Shown: piece after piece, positions 1 through 10,977 of the stretch | How positions within the stretch are numbered: the first letter of the stretch is position 1 | Layout of the letters: every line of letters begins with the position of its first letter | Origin: Imbricaverruca yamaguchii | Taxonomy: Eukaryota; Arthropoda; Thecostraca; Neoverrucidae | Assembly: GCA_034440575.1 (NCBI GenBank) | Contig: JAOTOL010001474.1 | Span: 843,001 to 907,000 of the forward strand | DNA: 64,000 nucleotides | Direction: 5' to 3' | Position numbers and translations under genes: made by a program | The notes under the pieces: model-generated | Database searches by the model: none | What the model was told of the DNA's origin: nothing | The model's input: the letters and a program-made list of their open reading frames with translations, nothing else

Positions 1-2174
1 AAATTTCAAAACTTTACTGCTTAGGCCACTTTCAATGTTATTTACAAATATAATGAACAGTAATGGCCCTAGTACTGACCCCTGGGGGACTCCACTAAGA
101 ACATTTTGCCATGATGACTTTGTACCATTTAGCATCACTCTTTGCTGTCTATCTAAAAGCCACAACTCTATCCATTTTAAGATGCTACCTGCAATACCAT
201 GGGACTGAAGCTGTATCATTAACCGTTTATGGGGTACCTTGTCAAAGGCCTTACTAAAGTCAAGATATGCTACATCAACCTGATTTCCCTGATCAAATTG
301 TTCTGTGGCGAAGTTCAAAAAGTCCAAGAGGTTTGTGAGACACGATCGTCCTTTTCTAAATCCATGTTGAGTATCTTGAATCAATCTGCTACCTTCCAGA
401 TAACTAACTATTCTATCCTTGATAATTGATTCGAGTACCTTGCAGACTAGGGATGTGAGACTTATTGGCCTATAGTTTTCAACTTTCCCTCTTTCTCCTT
501 TCTTGAAAATAGGAACTACATTTGCCCTTTTCCAATCGGTTGGAATTTCATTATGTGAAACTGATCTACAAAATATTATACTAAGTGGAAATGCCAGTTC
601 CTTTTCAGTTTCCCGCAACACCCTAGCATAAATATCATCAGGTCCTGCTGCCTTATTTGGCTTTATTTTCCTGATATGATTGTAAACAACATCACTACCA
701 ATGAAATCAACATCATTTGTCAGATCCCATGTATCTGAACTATGGTGTACGGTCGGCAGATTGGTCATATCTTCCAATGTAAACACTGATTTGAACTGCT
801 TGCTCAGCTCCTCAACCATCTCACTATCCTCACCCAATGTAGTCCCGTTTACTTCCAGTGGACCAATTGTGTTAGAAACTTTACTCAGCTTGTAGAAACT
901 AAAGAACTTTTTACTGTCCCCATTACAGTTTCTAGCTAAATCCAGTTCCTTTGCTCGCTTTGCTGCTCTGGTTTTTTGCTTCACAGTGTCTCTAGCTTTT
1001 CGATACGCCTTTAGATTAATGACATTTGAGGCTTCTTTAAAAACTCTAAATGCAGTTTTCTTGGCCCTAATTGCTTTTATCACGTCTGGTGTAAGCCATG
1101 CTGGCTTTCCTACCCTTCTTTTGCGTCTTTGCTTTTGGGGGACATGTCTAATCTGAGTTTCCTTTAAGTAAGATTTGAACTTTTCCCACATTTCACAGGC
1201 ATTTAAATTGGAGAATTCTTCTTCCCATCTGATGGCACTTAAAGCCGCCCTCATGCCGTTAAAGTCTGCTTTGTTGAAATTTGGAACCTTTACCAAATTA
1301 TCCTTGATAGTTTCCCCTACATGTGCCTTGAATCTAACTATGTTATGGTCACTTTTCCCAGAGTTTCGCCTACAGTCAAGTCTTGAACCAAGTCACTTAA
1401 ATCCGAGAATACAAGGTCCAAGAATGAACCATGCCTGGTAGGTTCCGATACAAACTGGTGTAAGAACAGGTCCTCTTCAAGGCATTTCCTGAACATTTTG
1501 CATGATGGGGAGCCAACACCAGCATTTTCATAACCTTTTAGATTAAAGTCACCGAGAATAAGGCACTTCCTCTTAAAGTTTCTACTGATTTCCTCACAAA
1601 TCACCTTGTCAAGCTCCAGTTGCTGAGAATGTGGCAGGGTTCCTGATCGGTAGAAAGCTCCTATCCTAAGAGTATTGCTGTTGCCTTTTCCCACAGTGAC
1701 ATCAAGCCAAATGGACTCCACAGACACATTTTTATCCCCACCTGCTACTTTTTGAGAACTGAATAAGCTATTCACATAGAGCATTACACCACCCCCTTTC
1801 ATTGCTGGACCCCTATTGCACGAAAACATATTGTATCCCTGGATCTCATAGTCCTGTAAGTTATCTCCAAAATATCCTTCACTGACCCATGCCTCCGTAA
1901 TGCAAACAAAATCCGGTTCCTCCTCAGCAACATAACACTTGAACTCATCAAATTTGGAACGGATACTCCGAGCATTAAACATCATACACTTAACAAATGC
2001 TCCATAACCACCTTTGGCTTTGTCATATTGAGGAGTTCTTTTATCACTAGATGAACTATAACTCTGTCCCCTTGAGTTGCTGCTGTCCCTATTTGCAGAC
2101 TTTGAGGTTCTATTGCCTTGGCTGACACTACTGGAATATTCCTGAGTTGGCAATGCAATTTCATCCCTCCCCAC
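1..2174 (-). mobile_element. CR1/L2-like non-LTR retrotransposon ORF2 (endonuclease + reverse transcriptase), frameshifted, cut by window edge
   Basis: Read on the minus strand, this is ORF2 of a LINE. The APE-type endonuclease runs from about 1990 down to 1340. Its landmarks, in order, are NARSIRSK, CITEAW, YRSG, LGDFN and SDHN. The reverse transcriptase follows to base 1. Its landmarks are RPISLTS, QHGFRKGRSC, the catalytic DFSKAFDKVPH block and SGVPQGSVLGPLLF near 60-100. The Y/F-x-DD box, the RT C terminus and the 3' tail lie off the left edge. The reading frame changes once, at about 1351-1363, inside the SDH motif. After that the second frame stays open to base 1 without a stop. The long open frames suggest a fairly young copy. 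The clade is inferred from motif style; CR1 and L2 cannot be separated here. Confidence 0.92.
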
Positions 2175-2182
2175 CCCATTTC

Positions 2183-2518
2183 CTAGTTTCCCTGAAGGAC
2201 ATGCTCATATACTTTGCCTAACACATGGACCCCCTTCTCAGAAAAATGCAGGCCATCCTTCTGATAGAGGTCCCACGATGCATAAAACCTGCTCCACTCG
2301 TCTACAAATGTAAAACCTAGCTCCTGGCAGAGCTTTCCTACCCTGGTGTTAGCTGCCAGTGCCCTAGAGCTCCACTCAGGGGAGGCTCTAGCCCTAGGCA
2401 AAATTCCTGTTACAAGCACTCTATTGGTACCCTTCAGGGTTTTGGCCTTGCTAACCCGATTGGTTTGGGAGCAAATTAGGAAAAACCGGGGGCAGATATC
2501 CGCCCCCGGGAAGTGCGC
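2183..2518 (-). mobile_element. LINE ORF1 C-terminal remnant (SGNH/GDS esterase-type), 5'-truncated
   Basis: This minus-strand frame lies directly upstream of ORF2 and overlaps its beginning. It ends with DGLHFSEKGVHVLG, which fits the DxxH block of SGNH hydrolases. CR1/L2 elements are known to carry such an esterase in ORF1. The frame continues upstream of the GTG at 2419, through VLVTGILPRA and HFPGADI, until a TAA near 2520. Sequence beyond that no longer looks like LINE, so I read this as a 5' truncation with some internal loss (the GDSL serine block is not seen). A 24-bp near-palindrome lies at about 2486-2510. This fragment cannot encode a complete esterase. Confidence 0.7.
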
Positions 2519-2844
2519 GTGTTAATTACTGCACCCACTGCGAGAGATGTAAGGCCGTGGAACTTGCGGGATGCTGTTGCCTGCAGACTGAGAAGGTGAT
2601 AGAAAGAAGACAGCGGCATGACCACAGCTTAAGAGGCTGCATTGGCCGGATTAATTGAAGCAATTGAAGATATGGCAAAAGTACGTTTAAAAGTGGTCGG
2701 TAGATCTAGGAAACATTGTATCTTCGTAATCAACAAACGGTCACCTTTCAAGTGGTATGTATCTCGTTTGGGCAGTCAAAAAACTTCCAGCGAATCGTGA
2801 AGTATGGGTGTCAGTGCACACGGTCTGACGGGCAGTCGACACCG

Positions 2845-3205
2845 TCTGGGCGGCAATGCAGAAAGACAGTGTGGTCGGCAGTATGCACGATCTGGGCAGC
2901 AATACAGTCAAGCAGGAACCTGAGGTACAGGACTGGGCGGCAGTACAGAGAGACACAGGGTGTGGGCGGCAGTACAGAGAGACATGGGGTGTGGGCGGCA
3001 GTACAGATAGACACATGGTGTAGGCGGCAGTACAGAGAGACACAGGGTGTGGGCGGCAGTACAGAGAGACATGGGGTGTGGGCGGCAGTACAGATACACA
3101 CGTGTAGGCGGCAGTACAGAGAGACACAGGGTGTGGACGGCAGTACAGATAGACACGGTGTGGGCGGCAGTACAGAGAGACACATGGTGTGGGCGGCAAT
3201 GCGCA
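2845..3205. repeat. Minisatellite, about 29-30 bp unit
   Basis: There are roughly ten head-to-tail copies of a unit that begins GGGCGGCAGTACAGAGAGAC, with substitutions and 1-bp length changes. The most regular units lie at 2938-3190, and degenerate ones extend to about 2845. Open frames on both strands here, rich in RQYRETQGV or LYCRPHPVS strings, are by-products of the repeat. Confidence 0.9.
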
Positions 3206-4616
3206 GGATCTGGGGAACAGGACAGGAGGCGGCAACTACCTGGCTTAGCTCGACGCCTCGCCAGGCAGCGCCAGCTGTCTTCACCTGTTGGCCGTCTCCA
3301 CCAGCTGTCTCCATCTGTTGGCCGTGTGTACCGGCACCAGAACTCACCGACACCAGCTTAGAAAACAAGCCAGCATACTTGGCATGCTGTGTTGCCGGGC
3401 ACCTCAGCGGGGGAGAGCGCGGTCAAAACGTAGCCTGGCGACCGGACAGTGGTAGGGCTTTATTCGCGGCTTGGCTGATGATTTTGTATAAAGGGAGTTG
3501 CGGCCGATGTAGTTCTGATCGACCGAGGCATATGGCAGCGTGGGGTGACCCCACCTCCCGGAATGGGTCACTCCACAACCAGAGGACATCGCCAGCGCTG
3601 GCTAGTGGCCGGCCGTCATCCGCGCCGCCTTCCGGGTGTCCGGGGTCGGCGGGGCCGTCGCGTGTGTGAACGTCGCCCGAGGCGGCGTCAGCCGGCCGCC
3701 GACCTGCGGCCACTCTAAACAGGCTACCACGTGACGGCCGGGCCCGCACCGGTGGGCGGTGTGTGGCGAACGCATGGCGCTGATGACCTGTCGGCCGATT
3801 GGTGTGTTTATTTGATTCGTTACGGCGGCCCGGCCTCCGGCCGCGCCGGGGTCGACGTGATTTCCGGCCGGCGCGGCCGTTATGGTCAGCAGACGATCGC
3901 TGCGGTCTCGCCGGGCGAGATTGAAGAGATAAACTGAAGATCTCTGTCGCTCGTGGCTGCTAACGACGGCGGAATTATTCAGGCGGTTCACGTAACGGCC
4001 GGTTAGCAGGCTACCGGAACCGGTAGATCAGCTAGCCGATCCGACGCGCTGCCGTTGTTGTTCTCTCTGGATCTGTAATAAATCGGTACGCCGGACCGAG
4101 CATCACTTTGGAAGCATTCTTGGTCTCTGCCCAACTCCGCCGCGTCCTCCGAGCCTCTCTCCTGGCGGAACGTAAACCGGCGGCGTTATAAATATCCGGT
4201 GAAACCAAAGTGCTGCCGAGGCCGGCATTCTCTCCGGAGACGATGGCTGTCACTCGTGTATTGCGCATGTTGTTCCGCACGACTTGTTCATATCAGCGTC
4301 GGCGATGTCGATAACCGTCACGCTGGGCCGACTAAGAAGCAATTCAAGTGCGGGCCGTCGTCACCGGCAGCCACGGCGTAGCTCGTCGGCCACAGATGGC
4401 GACACTTCTCCTCCACTCCCGTCTTCACTCACTTCACCGGCGACAGAGAACCGTGGCCGAGTCGCCGAGCAGTGAGTGAAGGGTGGCACATCCGTGGAGG
4501 GTGACGTGACGGGCTGTGAGATATTCGGTTGTCGAAACTTCTCGCCCCACCCCCTACCCATACCGTTTCCACTCCTCCCCCCAACTCCCGTCGTACCATG
4601 CTCGTCATACTTTCTG
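3206..4616. other. GC-rich stretch upstream of TESK exon, no gene recognised
   Basis: This is GC- and CpG-rich sequence with short overlapping ORFs on both strands and no recognisable domain. I looked for missing upstream TESK exons (HRD and DFG motifs) and found none. Confidence 0.4.
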
Positions 4617-4796
4617 TCTCTTCCTGTGTCTCTGTGTGTCTCTCTCTATATCTCTATCTCTATCTCTATCTCTCTATATATCTTCATATATCTCTATACC
4701 TCTCTCAATATCTCACTATCTTTTTTTCTATCTCGCCATCGTCATCGTCATTGATATTACCATTGCCACTCTATCTCTATCTCTCTGTCTCCGACC
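4617..4796. repeat. TC/TCTATC-rich simple repeat
   Basis: A pyrimidine-rich microsatellite made of TCTC, TCTATC and TATATC steps, 150 to 330 bp upstream of the first visible TESK exon. Confidence 0.85.
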
Positions 4797-4947
4797 ATCC
4801 CCTTCACCTCTCGCCAACTCCTGCTTCCGTATGAGCGTCGTGTTCACCTCTCCCCTGACCCGAGCCTTGCACGAGGGTCGTTTTCACCGATTCGGCTGAC
4901 CCGGCGGCCGCCTGACCGGCGTGTTCTCTCTCTCACCTGTGCCGCAG

Positions 4948-5203
4948 ACTGCCGTCCCGGCTGAGCACGGTCGGCTCCTTCTGGTGGATGGCGCCCGAGT
5001 GCATCACCAACCGGGCGTACAACCAGCAGGCGGACGTGTTCAGCTTCGGCATCGTGCTGCTGGAGCTGGTGGCGCGCTGTTCGGCCGACCCGGACGTGCT
5101 GCTGCGCACGCCCTCGTTCGGCGTCGACTACCTGGCGTTCGCGGGCCTCTGTCCGGCCGACTGCCAGCTCGAGATGCTGCTGGTCGCCTTCAGCTGCTGT
5201 GTG
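4948..5203 (+). CDS. TESK: TESK-type kinase, exon encoding kinase subdomains VIII-X
   Basis: This exon encodes the second half of the catalytic domain of a TESK/LIMK-family dual-specificity kinase. Known family members phosphorylate cofilin and so control actin turnover. Visible landmarks are VGSFWWMAPE (the APE motif of subdomain VIII), then ADVFSFGIVLLELVAR (subdomain IX, with its invariant Asp). ADPD..LRTPSFGVDY, CQLEMLLVAFSCCV follows. The ADPD-x4-RT-x2-FG-x-D signature is characteristic of TESKs. The acceptor is the CAG ending at 4947, after a pyrimidine-rich tract; the donor is GTG|GTGAGT at 5203/5204. The exon is 256 bp: one base completes an upstream codon, then 85 codons, ending in phase 0. 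The HRD and DFG exons are not in this window. In Drosophila the orthologue is center divider. Confidence 0.88.
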
Positions 5204-5904
5204 GTGAGTTGGCTGCATTATTTGGTGTATTATTATGGTATGTTATATTGTTATATGTTTTTTCTTTGTTATATCATATTGGTTATTTGGACTTAGGGGC
5301 GGCATCGACTGCGTTGGTGATGTAGCGCGCTGTGTGGTGAGTGGTGTTGGGGGAGGGGGAGGGGGCTGTGGCGGTGCGGATGGCGGACAATCGGAGGGTG
5401 CTGTGGTTAGTGTCTGGTCGGGAAAGTGAAGGGGACTGTGGTGTAATCGCGGGGAGTCCCATCATTGTCCCCGGGAATCTGCCGTTTGTGGTGTCTGTGC
5501 TATCAGCGGATGCGCTGTGAAGACCGGGGTAGTCCGTCTGGCCTGGCACAACATATCGCTGCTGGGCGACGGGCAGGATGTTCGGGATTGCTTTGCCTTG
5601 CTCAAGGGTCTGTTGTATGATTAACGTAGATGAAACATGGAAATCGTCTCAGCATTTGTGTCCGTGACGTTTTTTATACTGCCCTTCGGCGAGCCCCGTG
5701 AGGATAAGCCGTTGTACGCTATTATGCGTCGTATAAAACGTATGCGCCAAGGCGTTGAGCGTTGCAAGCATAAGCGCATGTACTTCATCTCCCTCATATA
5801 TGGTCATTTATCCCAGGAGTGGAAGACTTGCGATAAGGATGCTGAAGAAAAACATTTGCCTGAAAAACAACGCTGACCACTTGTCCGATTCGCCTAGGTG
5901 TGGA

Positions 5905-6030
5905 TGGGAATAAGAGGGGCGCTCCACGATAGACTGTGCTGTGGAGGGCATGTTACAAACGCCTCCAAGGTGGCGACGTAGACTGTCCTGTGGAAAGCGT
6001 GTCACAGATGCCTTTCAGATGTCGAATTAG
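5905..6030. repeat. Imperfect two-copy tandem duplication, about 62 bp
   Basis: Two diverged copies share GTAGACTGT or ATAGACTGTGCTGTGGA followed by a GTTACAAACGCCT-like block. They lie just upstream of the SINE. Confidence 0.55.
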
Positions 6031-6065
6031 ACCTGTCGCAAAGCAGATGAGCACAGGGCAGATCG

Positions 6066-6226
6066 GGGACGAGTAGTCTAGGGGTGAGTTGCCCGTCTCA
6101 CAATCGAAAGGTTGTGGGTTCGAGTCTCACCTGTCGCTACTCTTCGCCCGCGACCAATCGGCGTGAGAGATTGGCGACGCTACATGACTCATCGGTTGAA
6201 GTGTCGTAAAACCAATAACCAATCAA
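6066..6226 (+). mobile_element. tRNA-derived SINE, family 1 (copy 1)
   Basis: The head is tRNA-like. TAGTCTAGGGG fits a pol III A box, and GGTTCGAGTCT fits a B box, with a tRNA-like anticodon-arm spacing between them. The body reads CTGTCGCTACTCTTCGC and then GCGACCAATCGGCGTGAGAG. The tail is GTGTCGTAAAACCAATAACC. A second copy at 59992-60193 shares head, body and tail, so this is a dispersed family and not a functional tRNA gene. GCAGAT occurs on both sides (about 6055 and 6230) and may be a short target-site duplication. It sits inside a TESK intron. Confidence 0.82.
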
Positions 6227-6314
6227 CGGTGCAGATGGCCGTTAGCTGTTGTTTCTCGGGCCCGGTAAAGGACAGCGTGTGCTCCGCTGTCCTCCGCTCC
6301 CTCAACAGTCTGGC

Positions 6315-6445
6315 TCAAGCCCGCCTCACACGTAGCACTGGTGGCGCCCGGAACGTAAATGGAGCGTCAACGGAGTGGAGCCGTCCTGTAGCACCGGCGG
6401 CGCTCGGAATGTAAACGGAGCGCCAACGTAGCGGTCCGGTAAAAA
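6315..6445. repeat. Imperfect two-copy tandem duplication, about 61 bp
   Basis: The unit GTAGCACTGGTGGCGCCCGG, then AACGTAAATGGAGCGTCAACG, is repeated with substitutions. Confidence 0.65.
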
Positions 6446-7647
6446 ATTCAAGCATACCAACCCCTACCAGCATTGCCGTATATCTGACAACAGTGTGGAA
6501 ATCTGGGAACAACGGAACTGGAATGGAGCGTAAAAGCGTGCGAAAAAGCTCCATTTCCGCCAATCGTGAAACGTTAAGGATGAGGTTTCCGCGTCTGACA
6601 GTTGCAGAATGCTATGAATGCGCACCATTATTTACCACGGCCTATCCACAGCAATGGATATAGGTGTGATTCAGTGTTCTGATTTTCCACCGAAAATCGA
6701 CAGTAAGCATCTGAAGCTAAGACCACAATGTTGGGTACTGATGCTTCGACATGCCCTTGCTCAGGTTCTAGGAAACATGTCTTTAGCACAGCCGCCTAGT
6801 TTAGGCTAGTTTTGCCTATAAATCGAGTTTGAGCATCCATAAAGATGCCATTTATTTTTGGCACCATGCGAGGGAAGCCTTGGGCCTGAACTATTAGCAT
6901 TGCCAAGCAATCTCCTTCATGCTTCATTCTGCATGAAATATTGAAATATGGACAGGTCTGGGTCTTTCCAGGTGGCAATGCGACCTGTGACAATGTAACC
7001 ATGCTACTTTGACCGGGGTATATACAGTGAGGTAGATAGGTAGTAGCTACATAACGACCTCTAAATCCTTTAACTTCTCTTATTTCTTGCCATTCCGTGC
7101 TATGACTTGGCAAGATACGTACCTACCGATGTAATTTTACTTCCACTTTTACAACCTATCAATCAAAGTCAACGAATAATCATTTTTGCTATCCTTACTG
7201 AGCGGAAGAAATGCATGTCTTCATATCAACCTGGTACCCGCTCGCTTGTGCTCCGCCCTCGTTCCACGTTCCAATAAAAAGTTAACGTGGAATTGAACTT
7301 CTCAAACTGGAACTCTGTGGTCAGGAGCGTCTTCCTGTCGCACTTCCGACTTTTCAAATTCCCCGCTCTCCCACCTGCGCGCCAGCCTTCCCCTCGTGGA
7401 TAAACAACCCACCCGCCGTGGTGTCCAGCCAATCAGAGAAATAATTCCGAACGCCCGTTCCGTGGACGCTCCGGTGACGCTTCGATCGTTTCCGGTGGAC
7501 GGGTCGAGCGGGCTGTAGCGTTTGTACGTGCTGTCTTGGCTGTTCACAAGTGCCAACTGGCCAACGGCCGTTGACGACTGGCCTGACCGAGATCAAGATG
7601 TGCTGGCACCGCGCCACGGGACCTTGTGACGCCCCGGCCTTGTCAGT

Positions 7648-7790
7648 AGTTCCGCGTCCGCCTGACCCGTGGATGGCGGTTCGTCTCTGGACAAAAGGCG
7701 CCGCTCGTCGCTCCCCGGTCCTGTGCGTCCGCCTAGCCCGTGGTTGGCGGGTTGTCTCTGACAAAGCGCCGCTCGTCGCCTCACGATCTT
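7648..7790. repeat. Imperfect two-copy tandem duplication, about 70 bp
   Basis: Two copies start GCGTCCGCCT, pass through GTGGWTGGCGG and GTCTCTG, and end GCCGCTCGTCGC. They differ by small indels. Confidence 0.7.
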
Positions 7791-7924
7791 ACACGGCGTG
7801 CCGTAATCACTTCACGGGGCGCCGCCGTCCAGCCCGGCAACGCCCCGGACTGTCCTCAATCACGACGAGATGGCTCGACCCACCCTCACCGGGCCATGTT
7901 TGCAGCCCGGCGACTGCTGGACTC

Positions 7925-8125
7925 TGCTGCTGTGGTGCGCTGGTGCGATATATACCGAATGGACGAGTCGCTCTGGGCTGTTGTGGCACGCTGGTGCGGT
8001 ATGTACCGAATGGACGAGTCGCTTGGGCTGTTGTGGCACGGTGGTGGCAATACCGAATGGAACGATGGACGGCGCTCTGGGCTGTTGTGGCACGCTGGTG
8101 CGGTATGTACCGAGCAGATAAATAG
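7925..8125. repeat. Minisatellite, about 50-bp unit, four copies
   Basis: The unit is GGGCTGTTGTGGCACGCTGG followed by TGCGGTATGTACCGAATGGA and a CGAGTCGCT end. The first and third copies are partly degenerate. Confidence 0.85.
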
Positions 8126-9845
8126 CTCGCTGGTGCAGCATGCTCCAGCGAGCTGCGTGATCGACGCAGTCGATACACCCCTTAACCCCATGCACTGGCG
8201 AAATCTAGTGACTGCTCTGGCGGACTGGGAAGACGAAGTGAATGTTGGGAGACTGGAGGGAGCGAGCGACTGTACTGCACTGACGTGACCCAGTGACGTG
8301 TGGCTGAGACTGACGTGACTGACGTCAGCAGCGCCAGTCGGAGGATGTGGTGACGCAGGCGGCCGGCCGGTGATGACGGCCGTCCCCGTCACGTCCGTCC
8401 GTCGGCTGTGTGTGTATATGTGTGTGGAGGGGTGGTCCAGGCAGCGGAGCAACAGGCGAATAATTAAGTCTGCAGAGGCCGATACCGCAGGAACACCGCA
8501 CACTGGTGTCTCGTGGGTGGCGCCATGTACCCAGCCTGGAAATGTGATTGTTCTAGGCTTTGGCTATTTATAAGTTACCACATACCGTTGTCAGACCTTT
8601 ATCACGTTGCGCTATATGTAAATTGAAGCGGTCTTGTCTGTCTAAAAGTATTTGATGATCCGACATTCTGAATCGTACACCCGCGATTCAGTTCTACGAA
8701 GTGAAAGTTCAACTTGCGATGTTTGGGAGGCTTTCTTTGTGTCTTGTTTGAAGGCCTTTACAAACTTCGCTGTTGAACATCCCGCCTCCCATGTCCAATT
8801 CTGTCTGTCGTAAACGCTAATAATAGTTTCATGGATTCGGCCAAACCCGGTTTCTAAATTTATTTCACTACTGGAGAAGCTGCGATGGCGACGATGTTAG
8901 TGGACCTGAGGTCATCCGTCCACACACAACACACTCAGCCAAGCACAACACCCTTCCGCTCGCCGCCCCTCGTAGCTACCCAAGGTCAACAGAAGAGTCT
9001 GGCATTAGTTGTCTGTGTCTATGTGGTGGCCGGCCCTTCATGCCTTCTGCCGAATGACACCGTCTGCACCCCCTGTCTTTCCGTCGCCGCTAAACCGACG
9101 CCAATAAACTGCTGATGGCGCCAGCACGTCTGATGTCACCCTATCTAGAGTCTATTTGCTTGATAGCACTGCGTGCGCGCGGCCGTCCCCGATATTGATT
9201 GTGATGATAGTCGGACGAGGTGACGCCGTCTTCTTGCCGGAATTTGGCTGCAGTTGTTGACTGACTCAGCAAAAACGCTGCTCGTATCTGATGAGGTTTT
9301 GAAATGCTTTCGAAAGTTTCTCAGGGTGGAGAACTGTCGTTTTTATGGCCTGCTGTGAGCGGGATAGTTGCTATTGTTGTGTACCTTTCATATCGTCTCA
9401 TCGATGGGAAGGCGGCTGTGGAGCGCTTCTCGCCGCTGTCATCGTTGGGAAATCTCTTGTCCGACACGGAGATCCGGACATGATAGTCGGGCGGATGGAG
9501 CCGTCTTTGTGAGTAGTCGTGCTCATTATGTGTCCGCAGTAGAGTGATCTGAGGCCTGACTAACAACGGCTGGTGTCGACTCTCTGCCCGGCTGATTGTC
9601 GGCTCAGGCTACCGTGGCATATATCGTACTTTCACCTCATGGGTGGTGGTGCGTGAAATAACCTGGCCACTCTGCCAATGGATTGGTGGATTGGCTCGGT
9701 GGTAGTCAACTTGCCCTGGTGTCCTTTCGTTTTGGTGGTCAGAAGTCGACCATTCTAGTGGCGCCTGGTGGTGCCTTCCCACAATTCTTCACTCGTGGAG
9801 TTCTTCCAAGTCCTGCTTTGTGTACCAGGTAACTTGTACATTCAT

Positions 9846-10157
9846 CAATTCGTCCGTCCTTCCGTCCGCCCTATCGTTCGTCCGTCCGTCGGTCCGTCCG
9901 TCGATCCTTCCGTTGGTTATCCCTTCGGTCCTTCCGTTGGGTTTTCCGTCCGCCCGTCTGTCGGTCGGTCGGTCGGTCGGTCGGTCGGTCGGTCGGTCGG
10001 TCGGTCGGTCGGTCGGTCGGTCGGTCGGTCGGTCGGTCGGTCGGTCGGTCGGTCGGTCGGTCGGTCGGTCGGTCGGTCGGTCGGTCGGTCGGTCTGTCGG
10101 TCGGTCGGTCCGTCCGTCCGTCCGTCCGTCCGTCCGTCCGTCCGTCCGTCCGTCCGT
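9846..10157. repeat. TCGG / TCCG tetranucleotide array close to the exon acceptor
   Basis: About 37 almost uninterrupted TCGG units run from 9961 to 10109, then about 12 CCGT units to 10156. A degenerate TCCG-rich lead-in covers 9846-9960. The array ends about 100 bp upstream of the TESK acceptor at 10255/10256. Long ORFs in several frames here come from the repeat. Confidence 0.95.
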
Positions 10158-10255
10158 TGTCCCCACGTGTCTGTTGTCTGTGTGTCCGCCGGTTTCTGTG
10201 CATATGTTGGTGTTTAGCAGCGTGGCGACGTCACCACCGCCTCCTGTGCCGACAG

Positions 10256-10391
10256 CACGCCTCCTCGAGTCGCCCGTCGTTCTGCGAGCTGGTGCGTCGG
10301 CTGGAGGCGTTGCTGAGCGCGCTGAGGGCCGACGTGCTACGGGCCGTGTCGCCCACACCTCGCCTGGTGCCCGCCGAGGAGAAACAAAACC
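10256..10391 (+). CDS. TESK: TESK-type kinase, exon encoding the end of the kinase domain
   Basis: The exon encodes HASSSRPSFCELVRRLEALL and then a linker to PTPRLVPAEEKQN. RPSF followed by an amphipathic helix is kinase subdomain XI. Joined to the preceding exon it restores the TESK arrangement, with CC, six residues, then RPSF. That spacing decided the acceptor (CCGACAG|CAC at 10255/10256, phase 0) over an alternative AG at 10208. The donor is AACC|GTGAGT at 10391/10392. Length 136 bp: 45 codons plus one base. The leftover C joins AC of the next exon to give CAC (His), an independent check on the model. The conclusion rests on motif and phase logic; no transcript is available. Confidence 0.72.
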
Positions 10392-10424
10392 GTGAGTAGT
10401 GCACTGTGACAACAGCGAAGACAA

Positions 10425-10565
10425 ACTGGCGGTGCCGGACACTCCGCTCTGGGCTGGACGTCACCGACGACAGAAACAAACTGTGGCGGTTCTAGACTTG
10501 ACGCTCTAGGCTCCACATCCCCAACGACAGAAACAAAATGTGGCGGTACTGGACACTCTAGGTGC
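10425..10565. repeat. Imperfect tandem repeat, about 58 bp, just inside the TESK intron
   Basis: Two to three diverged copies contain ACGACAGAAACAAA followed by TGTGGCGGT and GACACTC or similar. They begin about 35 bp after the exon donor. Confidence 0.65.
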
Positions 10566-10822
10566 TCGGCTCGGTGTCCCAGACACCCACAGCTGAACCA
10601 CAACGGTGCACCGGTACGTTCTGCGACGCACCGAGCGAATGCGGGCCAGTGTAGCGTTCCGTTACACGTGGAGCAGCAACAGCCACGCCGCAGCCGGCAT
10701 CCGGCGGGTCGGCAACTGGAGCCGGCCGTGGCGCGCCGCACTCGTGCCGAGGGCACACGTCACTGTGGCCAGCACGTCAGTCAGCCGTGTAGCGGTCTAC
10801 AGTCGGCCGCGACTGCTCGTAC

Positions 10823-10977
10823 GGTCAGACATCGGCTAGACGTCGGTCAGACGTCGGCTAGACGTCGGTCAGACGTCGGTCAGACGTCGGTCAGACGTCG
10901 ATCAGACGTCGGTCAGACGTCGGTCAGACGTCGGCTAGACGTCGGTCAGACGTCGGTCAGACGTCGGTCAGACGTAC
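10823..10977. repeat. 11-bp minisatellite with GACGTC palindrome in most units
   Basis: About 14 copies of CAGACGTCGGT, with occasional GGCTA or GATCA variants. Nearly every unit carries GACGTC, spaced 11 bp apart, close to one helical turn. The array lies in the TESK intron 10392-13438. Confidence 0.92.

Larger units (their letters stand above)
5204..10255 (+). other. TESK: TESK intron between the kinase exon and the next exon
   Basis: A 5.05-kb intron inferred from the exon phases on either side. It holds a tRNA-derived SINE, several small tandem duplications, a 50-bp minisatellite and a TCGG/TCCG array. The parts between 8340 and 9850, and 6450 and 7640, show no recognisable feature beyond short chance ORFs. 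Confidence 0.7.

Noticed and set aside
6066..6140. Possible functional tRNA gene
   Set aside because: The A and B boxes belong to a SINE head: the same head with the same non-tRNA body occurs at 59992, and there is no full acceptor-stem pairing.
9768..10442. 149- to 217-codon ORFs rich in RSVG/GRSV or TDRP repeats
   Set aside because: They are translations of the TCGG/TCCG tetranucleotide array.
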